This document shows positions 1 to 5,816 of a stretch of 26,422 bases of DNA, one piece after another. Position 1 is the first letter of the stretch; each line of letters opens with the position of its first letter. The DNA comes from UBA4416 sp046345275 (GTDB lineage Bacteria; Bacteroidota; Bacteroidia; B-17B0; Aurantibacillaceae). The DNA lies in NCBI GenBank assembly GCA_046345275.1, contig JBKDJY010000033.1, positions 1 through 26,422 on the forward strand, read 5' to 3'. The translations under genes were made by a program, and so were the position numbers. The notes under the pieces are model-generated. The model saw only the letters and a program-made list of their open reading frames with translations, was not told where the DNA came from and did no database searches.

Positions 1-1
1 C

Positions 2-286
2 AATACAGGTAAATTATCTCTTAAGCAAACCGTCAATATTAAATTAGATAATTATCCTTATAACGAAAACGGTATGTTGCAAGGCATTGTTACCAATATT
101 TCCGAAGTGCCAAACAAAGATACCTATGCCATTGATGTCAGTTTAATAAATGGATTAGAAACTTCTTATCACAAAACCCTTACTTATAAAGAGCAAATGA
201 AAGGGAAGGCTGATATCATCACCAAAAACATATCGGTGATGGATAGAATCTTTTTTAATTTTAAAAAATTGGTTGATAGGAAGTGA
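2..286 (+). CDS. HlyD-family secretion (membrane-fusion) protein, C-terminal fragment
   Basis: The frame is open from the left edge of the window to the TGA at 284-286, so only the last 94 codons are present and the true start lies outside. The visible part reads as the C-terminal beta-barrel and membrane-proximal region of a Bacteroidota periplasmic adaptor of the HlyD type, with features such as VNIKLDNYPYNENGMLQG, then VPNKDTYAIDVSL, LETSYHKTL and MKGKADIITKNISVMDRIF. In this family these segments precede the end of the protein. Such adaptors link an inner-membrane ABC exporter, often one with a C39 peptidase domain for peptide export, to an outer-membrane TolC-like channel. The partner genes would lie to the left of the window. 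Assignment is from family pattern only; the exported substrate cannot be told. Confidence 0.75.
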   Translation, partial: NTGKLSLKQTVNIKLDNYPYNENGMLQGIVTNISEVPNKDTYAIDVSLINGLETSYHKTLTYKEQMKGKADIITKNISVMDRIFFNFKKLVDRK

Positions 287-398
287 CTTGATTGCATAAA
301 TAGGCTTACTCTCAAAATTTTGCGACGACCCACTTATTTTAATCCATTTTTACAATGATAGCAATGGTTTTGCTGAAAAACTGATTCGTCATCTTTTG

Positions 399-425
399 AA
401 ACGAGGACGTTTTATAAGTGCTTTT
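399..425. repeat. Dispersed intergenic repeat, copy A
   Basis: This stretch (AAACGAGGACGTTTTATAAG followed by TGCTTTT) closely matches the intergenic stretch at about 8675-8701, with a few substitutions and one indel. Both lie outside genes in decayed sequence. The segment ACGAGGACG recurs at 584-592, next to the palindrome at 572-590. I read it as a scrap of a multi-copy intergenic element of the kind associated with REP-type transposases in Bacteroidota. Two copies in one window are weak evidence alone. Confidence 0.4.
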
Positions 426-441
426 GCAACGCACACCATAA

Positions 442-590
442 ATAATTATATTTGTTTTGATTAGCGGAGATAGTTATAAAATTGGAGACCAAAAGCATTC
501 GTATTTTTTAATCTACTTTGCAAGTGGTTTCTTGCAAAGTGAATTAAGCGTTACAACCGCTTTTTAAAACATCCTCGTTGCAAACGAGGA
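442..590 (+). mobile_element. Decayed remnant of an IS200-like / REP-associated transposase element
   Basis: The frame 442-564 is open but has no plausible start. It contains GDSYKIGDQKHSYFLIYF at about 466-519, which resembles the N-terminus of Bacteroidota REP-associated tyrosine transposases (typically YKI.DQ followed by YF.TF). The catalytic HUH motif and tyrosine that should follow are absent: the similarity stops after about 20 residues and the sequence jumps to a palindrome-bearing 3' end. This looks like an internally deleted, non-autonomous remnant. The assignment rests on pattern memory of the family, not on a search. Confidence 0.35.
572..590. repeat. Perfect palindrome, 8-bp stem
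   Basis: TCCTCGTT (572-579) and AACGAGGA (583-590) are exact reverse complements around a GCA loop. No T-tract follows, so it is not an intrinsic terminator. Its place at the end of the decayed transposase-like stretch fits a REP-type hairpin. Confidence 0.6.
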
Positions 591-608
591 CGAGGAGATT
601 ATAAACCT

Positions 609-713
609 TTGAGACAAATAGAACAAGATGTTTCAAACAAAATAAACAGAAATGACCCTTGTATTTGCGGAAGCGGATTGAAATACAAAAAATGCTGTAT
701 AAATAAAAATTAA
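609..713 (+). pseudogene. SEC-C zinc-motif remnant or non-ATG mini-ORF
   Basis: Codons 648-698 encode RNDPCICGSGLKYKKCC, an excellent match to the SEC-C metal-binding motif (consensus near NDPCPCGSGKKYKKCC) with all four metal ligands C, C, C, C in place. The frame ends at TAA 711-713. Upstream it is open back to a stop at 540-542, but no ATG occurs in it. The only common alternative start is TTG at 609, about 11 bases after AGGAG, which would give a 34-residue protein. The sequence before about 595 belongs to the palindrome region, so the simplest reading is the 3' end of a larger SEC-C protein gene whose body was lost. A real mini-protein is possible but less likely. It sits 10 bases before the next gene. 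Confidence 0.55.
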
Positions 714-723
714 AAAAGTAAAC

Positions 724-2472
724 ATGAAAAAACTAATCACAATCCTATCACTTGCAATTTTTGTTGCTTGCAGTTTAGAAAAAAAATCAGAAATAACAGT
801 TCAAAATCAAGATGCAACGTTTGATGCTTACAAAGAACGTTTTGTATTGCATTTATGGAAGTTATACCCAGGCTGGGCAAGCGGACAAGGTTTTCACAAC
901 TATGATAGCATTTTAACAATCCCTAATCAAGAACAAAGAAATAAGGAGTTAGCATTTAATAAATCCAATTTAGATTCTCTGAAAGTCTTTGATTTAAATG
1001 CGTTATCCGATAATAATAAAACAGATTATCACCTCATAGAAGGATATTTAAATTCTGCACAGTGGTATGTTAATCAATATAAATCCTATGAATGGAATCC
1101 TTCCGAATATAACGTTTGTGGTGGATTTGCAGAAATGCTCGCCAATAATTATGATTCCTTAGACACCCGTTTACACAATTTTTATTTGCGAATGAATAAC
1201 ATAAAAGCTTATTATGAAACAGCTAAACAGCAAATTAAAAATCCAACGCTTGAACATTTACAATTAGCCATCGACCAAAATCTTGGTGGAATTTCAACGT
1301 TTGATGCGGATTTAAAAGACGCATTAAACAAATCAAAATTGGATGCTAAACAAAAAGAAAAGATTATGGCTAGGGCTGGTGAAGCAATATCTGCCATAAA
1401 TGATTTCGCAAAATGGCTAAAAGAATTGAAGAATGATACGCCTAGAAGTTTTCGTTTGGGAAAGGAATTATACGCTAAAAAATTTGAACATGATATTCAA
1501 TCGAGTTACAGCGCTGATCAAATCTATGAAAAAGCATTAGCTCATAAAAAAGAATTGCATTCCCAAATGTTTGATATCACAAAAGAGTTATGGCCAAAGT
1601 ATTTAAAAAATAAAAAAATTCCGGAAGACAAACTGATTGCTATTAAGCAATTGATTGATGTCATTTCAGTGAAGCATGTGCAAGCAGATTCTTTCCAAAC
1701 AGAAATTGAACATCAAATTCCAAGATTGGTTAATTTCATTAAAGAAAAAGATTTAATTTACATCGACCCTTCAAAACCTTTAGTAGTGCGCAAAGAGCCT
1801 GCATACATGGCAGGAGTTGCAGGCGCTTCTATTTCGTCGCCTGGCCCTTATGACAAAAACGGAAATACTTATTATAATGTTGGAAGTTTTGCAGGTTGGG
1901 ATAAAACGCGTATTGAAAGTTACTTAAGAGAATACAACTTTTACATCTTACAAATTTTAAATATCCATGAAGCAATTCCAGGGCATTATACCCAACTGGT
2001 TTATTCTAATCAATCACCAAGTATTATTAAAGCCATTTTTGGAAATGGCGCTATGGTGGAGGGTTGGGCTGTTTATACTGAACGCATGATGTTAGAAAAT
2101 GGATACGGAAAAAACGAAAAAGAAATGTGGTTGATGTATTACAAATGGAATTTACGAAGCACATGCAACACCATTTTAGATTACGGAGTACATGCAAATA
2201 ATTTAAGCAAAGAAGACGCAATACATTTATTGGTTGACGAAGCCTTTCAACAAACTGCTGAAGCAGAAGGAAAATGGAAACGTGTGTCTGTTACACAAGT
2301 GCAATTGTGTTCTTATTTTACAGGCTTTACTGAAATTTATGATTTCAGAGAACATTTAAAACATAAAGAAGGGGCAGATTTTAATCTGAAAAAATTTCAT
2401 GAAAAATTCTTAAGCTATGGCAGTGCTCCAGTTAAGTATATTAAAGAATTAATGAGTAATGAAGAAAAATAA
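724..2472 (+). CDS. DUF885-family zinc peptidase lipoprotein
   Basis: The 582-residue protein begins with a lipoprotein signal peptide (hydrophobic run, then FVAC with lipid-anchored Cys16). The DUF885 hallmark HEAIPGH lies at 415-421, a gluzincin-like HExxxGH zinc site with H415, E416 and H421. The downstream EGWAVYTER supplies the likely third ligand E446. Length and motif order match full-length family members, which are poorly characterised metallopeptidases, some reported to release dipeptides or act on esterified substrates. It is probably anchored in the envelope and acts on peptides in the periplasm or at the cell surface. The ATG at 724 is the only start that keeps the signal peptide. 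It appears to be monocistronic, followed by a palindrome at 2484-2543. Confidence 0.88.
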   Translation: MKKLITILSLAIFVACSLEKKSEITVQNQDATFDAYKERFVLHLWKLYPGWASGQGFHNYDSILTIPNQEQRNKELAFNKSNLDSLKVFDLNALSDNNKTDYHLIEGYLNSAQWYVNQYKSYEWNPSEYNVCGGFAEMLANNYDSLDTRLHNFYLRMNNIKAYYETAKQQIKNPTLEHLQLAIDQNLGGISTFDADLKDALNKSKLDAKQKEKIMARAGEAISAINDFAKWLKELKNDTPRSFRLGKELYAKKFEHDIQSSYSADQIYEKALAHKKELHSQMFDITKELWPKYLKNKKIPEDKLIAIKQLIDVISVKHVQADSFQTEIEHQIPRLVNFIKEKDLIYIDPSKPLVVRKEPAYMAGVAGASISSPGPYDKNGNTYYNVGSFAGWDKTRIESYLREYNFYILQILNIHEAIPGHYTQLVYSNQSPSIIKAIFGNGAMVEGWAVYTERMMLENGYGKNEKEMWLMYYKWNLRSTCNTILDYGVHANNLSKEDAIHLLVDEAFQQTAEAEGKWKRVSVTQVQLCSYFTGFTEIYDFREHLKHKEGADFNLKKFHEKFLSYGSAPVKYIKELMSNEEK

Positions 2473-2483
2473 GCACTAACTCG

Positions 2484-2543
2484 TTCTCAACGGCGCTCGA
2501 AAATTGAAAAATATTTTATTGTCTCATCGAGCGCCCTCGAGAA
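2484..2543. repeat. Interrupted palindromic element after the DUF885 gene
   Basis: GGCGCTCGA (2492-2500) pairs exactly with TCGAGCGCC (2527-2535). Outside it, TTCTC (2484-2488) pairs with GAGAA (2539-2543) across a symmetrical 3 x 3 internal loop. The terminal loop is 26 bases of AT-rich sequence. The stem is much more GC-rich than its surroundings. It starts 12 bases after the stop of the upstream gene and could act as a terminator or mRNA-stabilising structure, but no clear T-run follows. A REP-like element is an alternative. Confidence 0.6.
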
Positions 2544-2622
2544 GTTTTTCAAAAATAACTACATGCACAGATTCGTTTATTTGTATTCAATTCATCAATC
2601 ATACTTCTTTAATTAAAACATC

Positions 2623-3612
2623 ATGTTCACAATCGATACACATACACATATCATTCCAAAACAAATTCCTGATTTTACAAAAAAATTTGGATATGGAAAT
2701 TTCATTCAATTAGATCATCACAAAGCTGGCCGTGCATGGATGGTGCAAGGTGAAAATCGTTTCAGGGAAATTTTGGAAAACTGTTGGAATCCAGAAGTTC
2801 GTATTAAAGATATGGCAAAACACCAAATTGATGTTCAGGTTATTTGTACCATCCCAGTGATGTTTAGCTATGACGCAAAACCAAATGACGGCTTGGAAAT
2901 CTCCCAATTTTTAAATGATGATATTGCTAACACCGTTAATCAATATTCTGATAAATTTATTGGGTTAGCAACTGTGCCCATGCAAGATACTAAACTGGCA
3001 GTTCAAGAATTAAATCGTTGCATGAAGCTTGGTTTTAAAGGCATTCAGATAGGAAGTAATGTTAACAATATAAATTTAGGTGAACCACAATTTCATGATT
3101 TATGGGCAGCTTGTGAAAAATTAAATGCTGCCATTTTAGTTCATCCTTGGCAAATGATGGGGCAAGAGCACATGGCTAAATATTGGTTGCCTTGGTTGGT
3201 TGGTATGCCCGCAGAAATAAGTCGTGCGATTTGTTCGATGATATTTGGCGGCATCTTCGAAAAATATCCAAACCTTAAAGTATGCTTTGCGCATGGCGGA
3301 GGTTCGTTTTTGCCAACCATCAGTCGGATTGAACATGGCTGGGAATGTCGTCCTGATTTAGTTGCAATTGATAATGAATTTAATCCTAAAAAATACTTAG
3401 GAAAATTTTGGGTTGATTCACACGTTTGTGATCATAAAATGTTGCAATACATCATTGATTTAATTGGAGCAGATAAAGTCGTACAAGGCTCAGATTACCC
3501 ATTTCCATTGGGAGAAGCAGTGCCAGGCGAGTTGGTAAGATCATCTTCATTTTCTGAGAACGAGAAGAAAAGTATTTTGTCAAAAGCAGCAACAACTTGG
3601 CTATCTTTATAG
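2623..3612 (+). CDS. 2-amino-3-carboxymuconate-6-semialdehyde decarboxylase (ACMSD)
   Basis: This 329-residue amidohydrolase-2 protein decarboxylates 2-amino-3-carboxymuconate 6-semialdehyde to 2-aminomuconate semialdehyde (EC 4.1.1.45), steering the tryptophan/3-hydroxyanthranilate route away from quinolinate and NAD. It aligns almost throughout with animal ACMSD: DTHTHIIPK at the start, FGYGNFIQLDHH, ENCWNPEVRI, PVMFSY, AKYWLPWLVGMPAE, VCFAHGGG, NPKKYLG and GSDYPFPLGE. The metal ligands H7, H9, H174 and D291 and the catalytic H224 fall at or within one residue of the human numbering. It lacks a few residues at the C-terminus compared with the human enzyme. No signal peptide, so it is cytosolic. 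The next gene follows after 22 bases on the same strand, but with an unrelated envelope product. No kynurenine-pathway partner is visible in the window. Confidence 0.93.
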   Translation: MFTIDTHTHIIPKQIPDFTKKFGYGNFIQLDHHKAGRAWMVQGENRFREILENCWNPEVRIKDMAKHQIDVQVICTIPVMFSYDAKPNDGLEISQFLNDDIANTVNQYSDKFIGLATVPMQDTKLAVQELNRCMKLGFKGIQIGSNVNNINLGEPQFHDLWAACEKLNAAILVHPWQMMGQEHMAKYWLPWLVGMPAEISRAICSMIFGGIFEKYPNLKVCFAHGGGSFLPTISRIEHGWECRPDLVAIDNEFNPKKYLGKFWVDSHVCDHKMLQYIIDLIGADKVVQGSDYPFPLGEAVPGELVRSSSFSENEKKSILSKAATTWLSL

Positions 3613-3634
3613 GTGGTTTTTTTAACTCAACTTC

Positions 3635-4306
3635 ATGATAAAATATATTTTAGTTCTTACATTAATCCCATCTATTAATTTTTCTCAAAAATTTACCAAT
3701 CAGCCCACAAAAAGGCTTAAAATTCGGCATGACTCAAACATCATGTTTCAAACAAACGCTAGTGATGTTTTGTACATTGGAGTTGATAATCCTTTTATTT
3801 TAAAAGGGCAAAATTTAATGAATTATAATGTCTCGATTGAAAACGGAACGTTGACATTAAAAGACACTTTGCAAACTGATACCTTTAGGAAATTTACAAT
3901 CAGGGTTAATGATTTTAACCCAACTTTCGTTAAAGTTAAAGATGGTCTTTCAGAAGTAGTGTATCAATTTAGAAATAAAAAAGTACCGAATCCAGAGCTT
4001 GTTCTTCGTTCGAATGCAGATTATATTTATGAAGGATCAGTATCAATTAATAAAATAAAAAATGCGAGTTTTTTTACACTCGTGCTCATATTTGATTATG
4101 ACTGTGGATTCAGAATCATAAATTATAAATTAATTAAAATAAAAAATGGGATCATCAGCGAATCGAGTTTTAATGACAATGCTACCAATTACTTTAAAAA
4201 CGCCTCAGTTGGAGACATCTATATATTTAAAGATATCGTTATTGAATTTATAGGCAATAAAGAACAGAGAACATTAGGACCAACTACTTTTTTCATTGTG
4301 AATTGA
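3635..4306 (+). CDS. Secreted stand-alone GldM C-terminal-domain protein
   Basis: The 223-residue product has a signal peptide (cleavage probably after the serine or glutamine at 17-18) and then matches the C-terminal half of GldM. VLYIGVDNPF at 45-54 begins the third GldM domain. QFRNKKVPNPEL at 111-122 corresponds to the 'FRVKR.P.P' linker, and FDYDCGFRIINYKL (153-166) with VGDIYIFKDI (192-201) corresponds to the last domain. Full GldM, the periplasmic arm of the T9SS/gliding motor, is about 500 residues and has an N-terminal transmembrane helix; both that helix and the first two domains are absent here. So it is not the motor subunit. A binding partner or mimic of T9SS components, or a repurposed Ig-like fold, are options I cannot distinguish. 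Confidence 0.72.
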   Translation: MIKYILVLTLIPSINFSQKFTNQPTKRLKIRHDSNIMFQTNASDVLYIGVDNPFILKGQNLMNYNVSIENGTLTLKDTLQTDTFRKFTIRVNDFNPTFVKVKDGLSEVVYQFRNKKVPNPELVLRSNADYIYEGSVSINKIKNASFFTLVLIFDYDCGFRIINYKLIKIKNGIISESSFNDNATNYFKNASVGDIYIFKDIVIEFIGNKEQRTLGPTTFFIVN

Positions 4307-4431
4307 CCATATTAAATTAGCATCAAATAATTATAGTTTTAAATATGAAATACCCATGTTTGCCTCAAGCACCAACACAAATGACTAAACTGGTTATTCC
4401 AAATGGCAATAAGAAACAATAATATAGACAT

Positions 4432-4893
4432 ATGAACCATTTTACAGACGAACAGCTAAAAAACATCATATCAGCTGAAGGGAAAACATTAAAAAAAATA
4501 ATTATCTATTTTTGGGTAAATCGGTTTAATCCTGAAGCTCAAGTTGATTTAATAGATAATGTAGAATTATTTTTTACAGATAATACCAGTCTAATTATTA
4601 CGTGCAATGAAGATAGTGATGGCATCAATATTTTAAACGATTTTAATTTAGAAGAAGAAAAAAAGCGATTGAAAAATGAATTTGGAGATAAAATCAAAAT
4701 TATTCCCATTGATGCTTCAACCACTAAAATGTGGACTGATGTGATTGGAGAAACCATTCTTTCAATTGACTTAAGCAGAGATGGCGACAATTATTTGAAC
4801 GACGCATTGATTCTTAATTTTGGAATCAAAGAGAAAAGAACCATTGGAATAAGTCCAAGCGATGGATTAATTATTGATTACTGGGAAGATTAA
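4432..4893 (+). CDS. Hypothetical acidic cytoplasmic protein
   Basis: A 153-residue protein with no signal peptide or membrane segment and no family I recognise. It is rich in Asp, Glu and Ile, with alternating hydrophobic stretches (LKKIIIYFWV, VELFFTDNTSLIITC, ALILNFGI) suggesting an alpha/beta fold. A Lys/Glu-rich segment at about 73-90 (LEEEKKRLKNEFGDKIK) is probably helical. It ends IIDYWED. The small acidic make-up recalls bacterial immunity proteins, but no toxin gene is nearby, so this is only a thought. It stands alone on the plus strand and converges on the next gene with one base between the stops. Confidence 0.6.
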   Translation: MNHFTDEQLKNIISAEGKTLKKIIIYFWVNRFNPEAQVDLIDNVELFFTDNTSLIITCNEDSDGINILNDFNLEEEKKRLKNEFGDKIKIIPIDASTTKMWTDVIGETILSIDLSRDGDNYLNDALILNFGIKEKRTIGISPSDGLIIDYWED

Positions 4894-4894
4894 A

Positions 4895-5716
4895 TTATTT
4901 GCGTAAGCCATATTCATAGCAAGGTTCTGGTTTAAAATTTACTTTGATATTTAATGTAACACCAAAAAAGAAATACCAATCTTTTGATTTTGGATTTCCG
5001 CGTTGTTCGTTAATATTACTTCCAGCATTTTTTGAACGATCCGATAATATTTGCGCAATTTGAGTATTAAATGGACTGCTATTTGTATTTGGATAAACAC
5101 CACTTACATCATCTAAATAGTCAGTAAATGTTTTTCTTGGCCCCCATTCAAGTCCCAAACCCACATTATTAGACACATTAACTTTAAATCCAATTCCAAA
5201 AGGAATGCCGATTTGAGTTAATTTATAAGGTGTTGATTGCCCTTCTGTTTTGAGTGGCCTCAATTCATAAGTTAAGCCTTGATAAACGGTTGTAGGATTA
5301 AACCTAAAAACATTTACACCTAAGAATAAAAATGAAGTAATATTATATTTATTATTACTAATTCTGTATTCTAAAAAATTAAATTCTGCTAATGTGTTAA
5401 ATTCAAAAATTTGTGATTTAAAGTTTAAATTTCGTTCTATTTGGTCAGGATTATTACTTTGTGAGTCGTCGCCCATTACACTGCCAAAATTCATTCCAGC
5501 TCTAAAGGCATATCGGTAATTGGTCGTATACCTCATAAAAAAACCAACAGATGGACGTGAAGATTTAAAATGACCATTAGGGTTCATGTCGCCAATATAA
5601 TAAGCACCACCAAAGAAAAGCCCAATTTCAGTTTGTCTAAAATTTCTTTTTCTGTTTTGCGAATTTGCAGCGTTATGAGCAAAAACGATGATGAAGATGA
5701 AATAAATTGGTTTCAT
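4895..5716 (-). CDS. DUF6089-family outer-membrane beta-barrel protein
   Basis: The 273-residue protein starts with a signal peptide (cleavage near Ser19-Gln20). It then carries the Bacteroidota DUF6089 pattern: EIGLFFGGAYYIGDMNP (30-46), SVGFFMRYTTNYRYAFR (56-72), an RNLNF..QIFEFNTLAEFNF stretch (95-114), RPLKTEGQ (153-160), IPFGIGFK (171-178) and EWGPRKTFTDYLDDVSG (190-206). Near the end come QRGNPKSKDWY and a conserved Cys266. Alternating hydrophobic strands and aromatic girdle residues point to a small outer-membrane barrel. Function is unknown for the family. It has its own likely -7 box at 5740-5747, and its gene follows the S8 peptidase gene on the same strand after about 100 bases. 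Confidence 0.83.
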   Translation of the reverse strand: MKPIYFIFIIVFAHNAANSQNRKRNFRQTEIGLFFGGAYYIGDMNPNGHFKSSRPSVGFFMRYTTNYRYAFRAGMNFGSVMGDDSQSNNPDQIERNLNFKSQIFEFNTLAEFNFLEYRISNNKYNITSFLFLGVNVFRFNPTTVYQGLTYELRPLKTEGQSTPYKLTQIGIPFGIGFKVNVSNNVGLGLEWGPRKTFTDYLDDVSGVYPNTNSSPFNTQIAQILSDRSKNAGSNINEQRGNPKSKDWYFFFGVTLNIKVNFKPEPCYEYGLRK

Positions 5717-5739
5717 TAATTTGCTAGAAAAAGTACCTC

Positions 5740-5747
5740 AAAGATAT
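5740..5747 (-). promoter_or_regulatory. Putative -7 box (TATCTTTG) for the DUF6089 gene
   Basis: Read on the minus strand, this is TATCTTTG, an exact fit to the Bacteroidota -7 consensus TAnnTTTG. It ends 23 bases before the ATG at 5716, which would give a short leader. I found no good TTG/TTTG -33 element at the usual spacing, so the promoter is tentative. Confidence 0.4.
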
Positions 5748-5816
5748 ATTTTAATTTTCAATACTTTTTTTCGAGTTTTACTCACAAAGTATCTTGATAC
5801 AAAACGAAAACAAATA

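Noticed and set aside
2504..2713. 69-codon plus-strand frame overlapping the ACMSD start
   Set aside because: Composition is low-complexity, it overlaps the well-supported ACMSD gene in another frame, and it runs through the palindrome at 2484-2543.
4345..4422. 25-codon frame MKYPCLPQAPTQMTKLVIPN... between two genes
   Set aside because: Too short, no recognisable feature, no promoter or ribosome site; could be a scrap but nothing supports it.
5789..5800. GTATC-TT-GATAC hairpin as terminator of the S8 gene
   Set aside because: Five-base stem with no T-run on the minus strand.
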